A DNA stretch of 64,000 bases from Acephala macrosclerotiorum. Its lineage: Eukaryota > Ascomycota > Leotiomycetes > Helotiales > Mollisiaceae. Shown here piece by piece: positions 1 to 12,129 of the stretch (position 1 is the stretch's first letter; every line of letters starts with the position of its first letter). Location: the NCBI GenBank assembly GCA_014904845.1, contig MU119471.1:1-64000 (forward strand). The letters are read 5' to 3'. The position numbers were made by a program, and so were the translations under genes. The notes below the pieces were generated by a model, which ran no database searches, had not been told where the DNA came from, and worked only from the letters and a program-made list of their open reading frames with translations.

Positions 1-2502
1 TTCGTTTTAATATTAATTATTTCAAATAATTTAATATATAATTTTTATAAATTAATATTTTTTTATTATTTCGTGATTTTATAATTAAATTATTTAATTT
101 CAAATAATATAATTAAAATAAAAAGTTTTTATTAATTGATTTTCAATTTTCGATTTTTAATAATTTGAATTTTTTTTTAATAATAATAAAAAATAAAATA
201 TACAAATTGCATATAAATAATTCTTAATAAAATCTATTAAAATAATTTATTTTTCGACGTTATTTTATTAATATAAAAAAACAATAAAATATAAAATAAA
301 AAAATTCAATTGTAAATTAATTTATTTTAATTAATAAATTAAATTTATTTAAAATAATTTGTAATTCGTAAATTAATTAATCAATTAATCAATTAAAATA
401 AAAATAAAAAAAATTGTTTTTTAATTTATAATAAGTAAAAAATTTTTATATATTAAAAAATACGTAATTAATATTATTCTCGAAATTAATTATTTATAAA
501 AAATTTTAAAAAAAGAATATATAGTTTTATTACAATATAAAAAACAAAAAAATAATTAATAAAATTTTCGATTTTTTTAAATTAAAAAAACAAATCGAAA
601 ACGTATTTTTAAACGAATTTTATTTTATAATAATATCGATTTTTATTATATATAAAAAAAAAAAACTAAAAATAATAATAAATTTATAACGTGTAAATTA
701 ATAAATTTACTCGAATTTATATTTATTTTCGTAATAAAACGATATTTTAATAACGATCGATAATACGATAATTTTTAATAATTAATAATAATAAAAAATT
801 ATTAAAAAATAATTTTTATAATATTTTATTAAAATTACAAATAATTAATAATAAATACTATAAATTTAATAATTTTTTTAACGTTTATATAATATCGAAT
901 AAAAAATATAATATAATTATATTTTTAAAAATCGATTATAATTTATATAAATAATATTTTAATTTATTTTAAATTATTAAAAAATTATTTTCGAGATTTA
1001 ATAAACGTTTTATAAATATTTGAAAATACGAATATTATATTTTCGATTTCAAAATATTATTTTATATATTCGTCGATTATATTATTAAAATATTATATTA
1101 TTCGATTAAAATTAATAATAATAAAAAAAAAAAAAAAATACGATTCGAATAATAATTTATTTGAAAATATTATAAAAACTCGAATAAAATATTAAAAATT
1201 TTTATTAAATTAAAAATTGAAAATTTCAAAAAAATTTCAATTAAAAATAAATTAAAAAACGATATATTTAAAAATTAAAAATTTATTAAAATATTTTATT
1301 TTAAAAAAAAATTTTGAAAAAATTTTTTATAAAAAAAATAAATAAATATATAATAATTATTTGTTAATATAATTCGATATAAAAAATTTTTATAATTAAT
1401 TTAAATAATAAAATTAAAAAAACGTAAAATATTTTAAAAAATAAATTATATTCGAATATAATATTAATATATTTTAATTTTTATTATAATAAAACGTTAA
1501 TAAAAAAATTATAAAATCGTTTTTTATTAAATTAATAAAAATAAAATTAAAAAATTAATTTTTTTTATTTTAAAATTATTATTGAAATACGAAAAAAAAA
1601 AAAATTTTTGAAATTAAAAATAAAATATATTGTATAAATATTGTATAAATTTTATTATTATTTGAACGAAAATAAAATAATTTTAATTATTAATTATAAA
1701 ATTTTAATTTCGTTTTAAAATAAAAATATTTTCATGAAATTTTTTTTTAAATTAATATATTAATTATTATTTTTAAATCGTTTTATAAATTAAATAAATA
1801 TTATTTATTATTCGAATATTAATTATAATAATATAAATAATTTATTTAAAATTTTAATAATTAAATTCGATTGTTTTTTTATTTATATTTTATATTTAAA
1901 TAATAATTTTTTAAAAAAAAATAATTAAATATATATTTGAAAACAAATATTATAAATTAATTTATAATTTGTTAATAAAAAAATTAAAAATTAAAAAAAA
2001 TTAAAATTTTATTATAAATTATATAAATTAAATTTCGATTTTAAATTATTATTTTAAAAAAATAATAATTAAAAGCGTTTTTATATATTAAAAAAAATAA
2101 TTCGAATAATTTTCAAATAAAATTATAATACAATTTACATTAAAAAAATAAAAATATTCGACAAAATATAATAATATTTTGTTTTTTTTAAAATAAAAAA
2201 AAATAAAAAAATATATTATTTATTATTATAAATATTAAATATTAAATTTTTTTTAATATAAATTTTTCGAAAAATTGTAATTAATTATAATTTTCAACGA
2301 ATTTCAACGAATAATAAATTTAAATTTTATAGTAAAATTATTTTAAACGAATAATAATTACGATTATTTATTATTAATAAATTGTAAATTTTTTAAAATT
2401 ATAATACTCGTTTTAAAAAAAAATATTTAAATAATAATCGAGTAAATAAAAACGTTTTTCAATATAATATATTATTAATAAAAATTATTCGAGTAAATTA
2501 TT

Positions 2503-2709
2503 AATATTAGTTTATCAAAAAATATTTATTCGAATAAAAAAAAACAAAAAACGTACGTAAAACTTTTAATTCTTAGTATACGTATAAAATAATTCGTTTT
2601 TCTAATAATTGTATAAAAATTAAAAAATATAATTTCAACTTTAGCGCAGTGAGACTAGTCCCAATGCAATCTAGTGTTGCACGTGACTATTGCACTAATA
2701 TTATATTTA
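2503..2709 (+). repeat. Direct repeat copy A (LTR-like), partly un-RIPed
   Basis: About 205 bases that align with 5836-6052 in the same orientation, 3.3 kb apart. The 3' part (2640-2703) retains G and C, including GCACGTGAC. In the second copy nearly every difference is a C to T or G to A transition, while the CpG in ACGT is kept in both. Two direct copies about 3.3 kb apart could be the LTRs of a retrotransposon, but I found no clear TG...CA ends, target duplication or pol motif, so this is only a suggestion. Confidence 0.55.
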
Positions 2710-5700
2710 TATTAATAGTTTTTTCTTTTTATTAAATGTAATTATTTTTATTTTTTTTTTTTATTATAATTCGTTATTACGTAAAACTCGTTAATATTTC
2801 AATATAAAAATTATATAAAAATTATATAATTAAACTCGAAAATTATAAATATCGAAATTAAAATAATTTTTCTTTTTTTGATTTTATAAATCAAATAATT
2901 ACAATACTAAAAATATAATATTAAAACGTAATACAAAAATTATTTTTTTATTTTATTTTTTTTTTCGTTATTTGTATTTTTTTTGATTTTGTTTACGTTT
3001 ATTATTTTTGATAGTTTTTTTTATATGTACGATCGTTCGAATTTCGATATAATTAAAAAATACGTATATTGTTTTTATTATCGTCGTTATAATCGTAATC
3101 GTAATCGATATCGAATTAAATTCGTATATTATAAGTATTAAACTCTCGAGTTTATATTTTTATATCGATTGCAAATTTTAATTATATATAAATTTCTTCG
3201 TATATAAAAATAAAATTATAAAAAATCAAATTACATTTTTTAATATTTTTATAAATACTAATAATTTGATTTCTAAGATTATATTCTATTTAATATTCAA
3301 ATAATAATTTTTATTAAATCTTTTTAAATCGATCGAAAAAAATTTGTAAATATTCGAAATAAAACTTTTTTTGATTAATTGTAATAATTTTTTGAAAAAT
3401 ATTTTTTTTTATTCGAATATATACAATTAGTAATTTTTTTTAATCTCGAAATAGATTTTTACTATATTAATTATAGTATTAAAACCGTAGTTTCTTTTTA
3501 TAATATTATTATAATAAAAAAAATTAATTCGATTTTTTAATATAATAAAAAATATTTAATTATAATATTTTTTTATTAAATCGATCTTTTGATAATAATC
3601 GTAGAAAATTTGTAATTTGCTATTAATAATATTATATAGTTTTTTATTATATTTTAAGTTTTCATTGTATAATTTTATTAAATCGATAATTATTTTCAAT
3701 GGATTAAATCGTTAAAAAATTTGAAATTAATATAATTAAATTTGAAATTGTTAATAATATTATTATTTTTATTAAAAAATTTAATATTAATATAATCGTT
3801 TTTATTTTTATTAATAAAAACGTTTTTTAATTATTAATTTCAATATCGTTTTTTTTTGAAATAAAATAAATTAAATAAATTAAATAAATTGTTTTTTGAA
3901 AATACGTACTTGAAATACTATATTTTAAAATTTAAAAACAAATATTGAAAATATTAAAAATATCGTATTTTAAAATCGAGATTTGATCGATTTTTTTAGT
4001 AATTTTTTTATTTTTATTTATAAAGTTTTATTATAAATACAATTTTTTATATTTCGTTTAATTTTTAATTTCTTTTTTTATTTATTTATAATATTTTTTT
4101 TTATTTACAATTTTTTGTAAATTTATAAAAATCAATTTTTTATCGATAAATATTTAATAATTATATAATTAAAAATAGTTTTATAATTTTTTGATTAAAT
4201 TTTTTAAGTTTAAAATAAAAATTTTAATATTTTATTTCTTAAAATCATTTTTAAAGTATTTTTATAATATATAATTTTAATGTGTTTTTTTTTAATAGTA
4301 TTCGAAATAATATATAATATATTTATTTATTTATTTTTTTGTAAAGTTTTTTTTTTTCGTTGAATCAAATTTATTTCGAAATTGTAAAATTCGAAAAATA
4401 TTAATATCGTTCTTTAAATTTAGTATTTTCTTTGTAATATCGATTTGAATTCGTTTTTTTGCGATTTCTATTACTAATAATATAAATTTTATAAAGTGTT
4501 TAAAGTTTTTTTCATATTGTATTTTGAATTATTTATTATTATTTAATTGTTAAATATTATTTAAATTGTAATTATTATTATTTTTCGATAAAATTAAATA
4601 TCGATCGCGAATTTCTTTATATTTTTTAATTTTAATAATAATACGTTTTATTTCGCTTCGAATTATAGTAATTCGAATATTATTATAAAAATATAAAAAT
4701 GTAAATAATAAAAATATTTATTGTTACGCGTTGAAATTAAATAATATTTTTTTTATTAAATTAAAAAAATAAAATATATAATAATTTAATATACGAATAC
4801 TTTTACGCGTAATCGTAAAATTAATTTTGAAATTGTAATTTGAGATTTAATCGTTATTTATTTGTATAAAATTAATAAAATCGATATTTGAAATTATTAA
4901 AATTCTCGAGTAATATTAAAATTCTACGAGTAATTATTTAAAAGTATAAAATTCTTCGAATAATTATTTCGAATAACGCAAAATTCTACGAGTAATATTA
5001 AAATTCTATGAATTCGAAACGACGTTTTATAAAGTATAATTATTGAGTAATATTAATTGCGTATATTATCGATCGATTAATTTGTAATTATAAAAAAGTT
5101 TTTATTATAATAAAAAAAAAAGTAAAATTATCGAATTAAAATATCGTTATTAATCGTAAATTCGACGATTATAAAAATAAATATAATATTTTTTTGTAAT
5201 TTTATAAAAATAAATATAATACTTTTTTATAATTGAATTTTTTATAAACAAAATACAATTGTAAATAGAGTACGAGTATTTAATTGAATTAAATTTTTAT
5301 AAAGTATTTGAAAAAAAGAGTTTTATTAATTGAATTTTTGTAGAATATTTAAAAAATGTTTTGTAAATCGAGTTTTTATAGAGTACTCAATAAATATTTG
5401 TTTTATATCGAATCGTCGTAAAATATTTAATAAATATTTGTTTTAATTAATGAAATATTTAATAAAGAAATCGTTACTATTGAAAAAATAAAAAAAATTT
5501 TATTGTTTTTAATATAAATTCAATATTTACAAAAATAAATACAATATTTTCTCGTAGTCTTATAAAAATAAATATAATATTCTTTTATAATTGAGTATTT
5601 GTAAACGGTATTATTTTGCGTAATAAACGCAAACTTAAAAAATAAATAAATAAAAAAATTCTCGATTTGCGCGTTTTTTAAATCTTTAGAAATTTTTTGT

Positions 5701-5835
5701 ATTTTATAATATAATACGAAAATATATTGATTTTTTTTAGTGTATTTTTACAAAAGTATATATAATACTTTTTCGTAATTCAATTTTTTTTAAATTAATT
5801 TTTATTATTTCGTAATTGATTAAACAATTACTAAT

Positions 5836-6052
5836 TAGTATTAATTTATTAGAAAATATTTATTCGAATAAAAAAAAAACAAAAAACGTATATAAAATTC
5901 TTAGTTTTTAATATACGTATAAAGTGATTCGTTCTTTTAATAATTGCGCAAAAATTGAAAAATATAATCTCAATTTTAACGTAATAAAACTAGTTTTAAT
6001 ATAGTTTAATATTATACGTAATTATTGTATTAATATTATATTTACAATTAAT
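5836..6052 (+). repeat. Direct repeat copy B (LTR-like), fully RIPed
   Basis: Counterpart of the repeat at 2503-2709, diverged from it almost entirely by C to T and G to A transitions. Similarity ends at about 6052, roughly 110 bases before the TIR of the pogo-like relic at 6162. Confidence 0.55.
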
Positions 6053-6161
6053 AATTACAATTTTAAATTTATTTTCGATTTTTAGTAAATAAATTTTAAA
6101 ATAATAAATTTTAAACTAATAATAATAATTTTTTATTATTTTCTAATAAATAAACAAAATA

Positions 6162-8295
6162 CAAATAAATTTCTATATAGCGATATACTCGAGAGACCAG
6201 ATTATTAACGATTTAGTTAGAGATCGTTGTATAGAAGAAAATCACGTGAAAATAAATAAAAAAAAAAAATTTTTAATTGTTTTAAAGTTCTGTTTTACTA
6301 GTTCTAAAATTGTTTATTTGCTTAGAAATGAAATTCATTTGATTTAATTGTTTTTACTTTGTCATTTGAATTTTTCGAGACTATAAAATACTTTTGATAT
6401 TATTAATCTTGCGTATTATTTCAATTAGATTATTCTTTTACTACTTTTTATACAACGAAAATTGCTTTAAAGCAAATAGAGTCTCTTTATAAAAAATAAT
6501 TAGTATTTTTTTCTTTTTCTCATTTTTAGAATTATTTACTTTATCAATAAACTCATATTTAATTACAATATTAGCAAAAATAATCTCTGGATTTTCTGTA
6601 ATAATTTTATTTTTTGAAATTAAAAATTGAAAAATAAAAAAAGAATCAACAATTTATAAAGTAAATTAAATACTTTGTATTAAGTAAAGTCTGACAATTT
6701 TGTTTTTTTCTATAATAATAAGCACATTATTTAAATCAATATATTTATTAAATTTATTAATTATTGAAATTATAAAAATAGATTTTCACTAGTAATTGAA
6801 AATAGTTTATTGTTTGATATAATTGTTCTAAGCGTAAATTGTTCAATTGATAATATAAAGTAATATTATTAACTTAAAAAAATCTTTGTTTTTCTTATAA
6901 TATTTAATTATAAAAACTATTTATTGTTTGCAATAATATAATTTGAAATTATTAATAATCTTTTGATTATAAAATTACTAGTAAAAAATAGTATTTTTAA
7001 ATAAGAATAATATTTTGATATTATTTAATATATTAAATTTATTACAAAATTTGATTATTAACTCATATTTAAAGAAATTATTTATAAACAAAAAAACTTT
7101 TCTATTTTCGATTTTTATTTTATTATTAAATTACTCAAAGTAATTTTTATACACAAAATTAATCATTTATTTCGTTTTATTATATCGATAATAAACTTTT
7201 AAAAAATATCGATTGATCTTTTTAAAACAATAAGAGTTTTTTACTTTATCGATAATCTAAAAATCGAATTTCTTTAAATTGTTAATATTAATAGTAAATA
7301 CGAAAGTAATTTTGTTTTTTTTTTTACTTAAGACTATTTTTATTCTTTGTAATAAAAGTTTTATTTGAAGAGAGTTTTTAAAAGAATATTGTTTCATTTA
7401 TGTTCAAAACATCTCGAAGTAAATAATTTTTGCAAGTAGTTTTATATTCTACTATAAATTGAATGTTTTCAAAAGTATTGATTTCTATAAAAATAATCTT
7501 ACTATAAATAATAAACTCTTTAATATTATACTTATTATTGAATCTATTGAATTATTCATTGGATTATTTTGACTCTAAAAAATCGCGATACTAAAAAAAA
7601 AAAAAATCAAATATTGTATATTTTTGTTTTTAAATTTTTTTTAATAATTATAGTTTTTTTCTTTTGTATAGTTTATTACTATTCGAATAAAGTAGTATTA
7701 TAAAAAGAATAATCGATAAAAATAGTTTTTATTTGAATAAAATATTTGTTTTTTCGATTATTATAATTAAAGTAATTGTATTTAATACTAAGACTATTTG
7801 TAACTATAGATTGAATAATTTTATGATTGAATTTGTTTGAGAATTATATAGTAATTTCAGTATATTTCGTAGAAAAATTCTTTTGTTTATATCGACGTAT
7901 ATTCTTTCGATTAATATCGATCATTGTACGACGTCGTTTAATAACTTTCGAGAGTTTAAAAGTACTATTCGAAATTGTATTCGATGTAGAATTAAACGTA
8001 AATAGAGTTTGAAAGACAATAAAATCGATAATTTGAATTATTAATATTTTATTTTTCTTTTTATTTTATTCGCTTACAATATCGAATATTTCGTATTATT
8101 AAAAAAAGTATCGAACTTGCACTTTTACTAACGATTTGTATAGGGAAAAACAAGTTCAATATCTCGAAAATTAATAATATTCGTTATATAAAAAAAAATC
8201 GTTAAACTAAAGCAAAAAACTCTTTGTTTCGATTATTGTATCGTTAAATGCCAAAATATCGTTATTTTAAAGATCGCTATATAGAGATTTGCTTG
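6162..8295. mobile_element. RIPed pogo/Tc1-mariner-like DNA transposon relic
   Basis: The ends form inverted repeats. Plus-strand 6162-6184 and the reverse complement of 8273-8295 match at 20 of 23 positions, and all three mismatches are RIP-type transitions. Both contain TCTATATAGCGAT. Each end is directly flanked by TA (6160-6161 and 8296-8297), the target duplication of the Tc1/mariner superfamily. The 2134-bp length suits a full-length pogo-type element, and pogo/Tigger-like elements commonly have CCTCTATATAACGA-type ends; this is family knowledge recalled, not searched. The interior is too degraded to show a transposase. A 61-codon open frame at 7827-8012 inside it looks fortuitous. Confidence 0.6.
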
Positions 8296-10850
8296 TAAAA
8301 AAATAATATAAATCGTAAAAATATTTTTGTAATATTTTTTCATTTATATTAAAAATTACGAAAATTGAAATATTTTAATTTTTATAATTAAATTCGAATT
8401 AAATAATACGATTAATTAATTAATAAAAATTATTTCGTTTGAATTATTATATAATAATAAAATAAAAATAAAAAGATTTTCATCGATTTTTAGTAATATT
8501 ATTATAAATAATTTTATTGAGATTAAAATATAAATTCGATAAAAAGTAATTAATATAATTAAAATAATTTAAATACGAATAAAAAAATATTTTAATAATT
8601 GAAGAAATAAATAAATTTACTTATAAAATAAAATTATTACTTTCGATAAAAAAAATATTTAATAATTTTAATTATATACTTTGAATTGAAATTAAAAAAC
8701 AACGATTTATACAAATAAATTAAATTAAAATCTTTAATATATTTAATTGAAAAATAATAATTTTATAAAATATTAAAAATATTAAAACGATAAAAAAAAT
8801 ATTATTAATTAAAAATTTGAAAATTATTTTATCGAATACGTATTAAATACGTATTTTTAATAATAAAATTTTTTAAATTTTATAAAAATATTATTTTTTC
8901 GAATATAAATTATAATAATTTTTTTTTAATTCGATTTTCAATTTTTTACAAAATTATTTATACAATTTTATATTAATAATTATTATCGTTTTTTAATATA
9001 ATTTTAAAATTAATTATTTTATATTTAATTTTACGAAAATTACGATTTTTTTTTTATTAATATTAAATTATTTACAATATTATCGAACGTTATTAAAATA
9101 ACGTATAATCGTTAATAAAACGTATTTTCAATATTTAAAATTTGAATTAATAAAAATAAAAACAAAAAATCAATAATATAATATAAAAATAATTTGTTTT
9201 ACAAGTTTATATATTTATTTATTACAATCGACAAATAATAAAATTACATTTTTCGATATTATTTATATTCGAATTATATTTTATATAAATTTTTCATAAA
9301 TAAAATAATTTTTATAATAAATAAAATAAATTACATTGTAAAAAATTTAAATATTAATAATAAAATATTAAAATTACAATATTTTAAAAATTTATTAATA
9401 ATTATAATAAACGATTATATAATAATAATTAATAATTACATTTTATTAAACGATTTAAAAAATTTCGAAAAATATAAAATAATTAATTATTTCATTTTAT
9501 TATTAAAAAAATACTCGAAATTTATAATAAATATTAAAAATAAAAAAAAAGTATAAAAAATTAATTAAAATTCAAAAACAAAATAAAAAAATATTCGAAA
9601 AAAAAAATAAAAAAAAAATTAAAAATAAAAATAAAAATCGAAAAAAATTTTTAAAATAATTATTTATACGAAAATTCGTTATATTTTACGTCGAATTTAT
9701 TCGATTATTAAAATTGAATTAAAAATTGAGATTTTTAAAACTTTTATTAAAAAATCGATTATTGTAACAAAAAAATCAATAAAAAAACGCGTTTTCGAAA
9801 ATATATAAAAATTATATAAATTAAATAATTATAGATTTAAAGTTTTATTTATTATAAATATTTATTTTTTCGAAAAATAATTATTACTTTATTTAAAACG
9901 TTATAAACTTTTTTTAAAAAACGAATTATTTTCAAATATTAAAATCGAAAATAATAATATAATCGAATTTAAAATTAACGTTAATATAAACGTTTTATTT
10001 TAAAAGTAATTACAATAAACGAAAAAAAAAATCAATTTTTTAAAAAACGAAAAAAACGTTATACGAATTTTTCTCAAAAAAAAAATTAAAACTTACAATA
10101 ATAAAAAATATAAAAACAATTATTATATAAAAAGATTTTTTCGTACAAACAATTTAATAATTATTAAATTTCGTATACAAAGAATTATAATCGAATGAAA
10201 AACTTTTTAAATTTATTAATAACGTTAAAAAATTAATAAAAATTAAAAATATCGTAAATATTATTAATTACTTTAAATTATTAATTATAATTAATAAATT
10301 AAATCTCGCGATTAATATTAATTTAAAATTAATATTGAAAATAAAAATTATATTAAACGAAAAAAATAAACGTTTTATTGAATTTAATAAATATTATAAA
10401 TAATTACTTTTAAATATTCGAAGTATTTTAAAAAAAAAATTTATTACGATTCGAATTTTTTTTTAAATTTTTTATCGATTTATAAAATGTATTAAATAAA
10501 AATATTAATTTTATAAAAAATTTCAACGATTTTAAAAAAATTATTTTCGATACAAAATACGTCGTTTTATTAAAAAAATACTTCGAATTTTTTTTCGATA
10601 TATTAAATATCGACGAGAAAAGTATAGAATTTTAAAACAAATATATTAAAATTGAAAATATAAAAAACGTTGAAAAAAATTTCGAGAATATTAAAATTTC
10701 AAAAAATATTTTTAATAGTTTTAAGTACAACGATTAAATGTACAAAAATAAACGTTTGTATTTTAAAAAAAAAAAATTTAAATTGTTAATTTTATTACGA
10801 TTATTTTTTTTTTTTTTTGTTTTATAATGTTTCGTACTATAAGTACAAAA
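8296..10850. repeat. RIP-degraded AT-rich repeat block (right part)
   Basis: Continues the degraded block to about 10,850, where composition abruptly returns to normal. No gene, TIR pair or LTR could be recognised. The residual CpG-rich, otherwise C-poor pattern is the same as to the left, so it is most likely one or more dead transposons. Confidence 0.75.
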
Positions 10851-11322
10851 CGCTGGTATAGAATTTAGTACAATTGGAAAAGTACTTGTGAAAAAAAAGT
10901 TAGAAACATTTACTATTAGTACTTATAGTCGTAGTAGTAGATAGATCAAAAATATATAATACTTTACTACTATTACTCGTTACTCTGCTTCGTCTAGGGG
11001 CTCTCATAACACCTGGGGTATCACTTACCTCTATGGTTGCACTGCTCTGTTGATTTCCGATCCAGACTTCGTCATTGGTACGCATCATGGTCCTTAGCAC
11101 AAGTTACCCGACAAATTTTTGGGCTTCCCCTACTCTCACTGATGCGTTGCTTAGTTGCTCACCTGCTGCAATCCGCTGGGAAGAACATCATATGTATCAA
11201 CGATGACATAACGCTTGACAATTACCTTTCCGACACGCTTCAGCCTGCATTAGAGAGGGTAAGATCTCCCGGCAGATCCAGCTCCAGGAACCCGAGGACT
11301 GACGCTGATGGTTGTCGAATAG

Positions 11323-11853
11323 ATGGCACCTTCTGAAAATACTCAGGTCGAGGTGATATACAATACAAGGGACTGTCCGTCGTCGAAGGCCGATGGCATC
11401 CAGACCATCAAAAATTGGCTTACGGACGGGAGCAAATGGGGCGTCTCACCAGCAAATATACGTTATCGACCTTACTCAGGCGGTAGTGGTACGGGTGAGC
11501 CAAATCCAGGTCAGCCAGACGGTCTCGCTGCCATCAGAGTAAAACTCCTTGCCTCCTTGGTCTGTCAGACATTATTAACAAGCAACACTACAGTGGCTGA
11601 AACCACAGCTCGAGGACCTAACACTCGGTACACTCCAGACACTCTTCAACATCGACACTCCGAGGAGAGATCAGGTATTCGTGAAACCGATGTAAGACGT
11701 TGGTGGCATGTTGGGGTTTCCAACAGCCAAAGCCTTAGAGGTTGTAGGTGGGACTCGGGTTTGGCTACGGTTTGTGGAAGCAAAGCGGGAATCTCAGGGC
11801 ATAAACAAGTCGTGTATCAAGGCTTAGCAATCATTAATTCCATCGACAACTAA
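11323..11853 (+). CDS. Doubtful hypothetical protein in an island between RIPed repeats
   Basis: An ATG-initiated frame of 176 codons in the 1.27-kb normal-composition island between the left AT-rich block and the pogo-like element. It is the longest frame there, but I recognise no family, signal peptide, membrane segment or clear domain. A second frame (11,037-11,336) overlaps its start in another phase. It may be a single-copy gene fragment stranded between transposons, or chance. The rest of the island (11,854-12,129) shows nothing. Confidence 0.25.
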   Translation: MAPSENTQVEVIYNTRDCPSSKADGIQTIKNWLTDGSKWGVSPANIRYRPYSGGSGTGEPNPGQPDGLAAIRVKLLASLVCQTLLTSNTTVAETTARGPNTRYTPDTLQHRHSEERSGIRETDVRRWWHVGVSNSQSLRGCRWDSGLATVCGSKAGISGHKQVVYQGLAIINSIDN

Positions 11854-12129
11854 GAAGATCCTTAGATGCTGTACAGTGACTGGGTCAAGTACTGTAGATT
11901 TTTTTTTTTTCCAGAGGTGACAGAGCTCATGATAAACTTTTAAAGTTCTGAAAAATATGATACTAAGGATAGATAAGAATCTTACCGACTGTGAAAAGAA
12001 TAAGCGAGTCCCCAGCTTTCGCCCGGCTTTTCCTTAACAATACCTGCTTAGGTACCTACCGAATAATAAATATTTTGGGACGCCCCCTCGCTTAATGACT
12101 AAGCGCGGCCATTTCATCGTTGTTGGCTA

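Larger units (their letters stand above)
1..6161. repeat. RIP-degraded AT-rich repeat block (left part)
   Basis: Very AT-rich sequence with no reading frame of consequence. Many of the few remaining cytosines sit in CpG, and TpA is abundant, as expected of repeat-induced point mutation of transposon DNA. One short window, about 2640-2703, keeps near-normal composition; its homologue at about 5975-6047 is fully degraded, so the two are copies of one repeat with different mutation loads. Degenerate internal repetition is visible at 4895-5010 (CTACGAGTAAT-like units) and 5160-5600 (TTATAAAAATAAATATAAT-like units). I could not assign an element family to the interior. Confidence 0.85.

Noticed and set aside
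7827..8012. 61-codon frame in the AT-rich block
   Set aside because: Composition-driven, lies inside a RIPed element and shows no recognisable motif.
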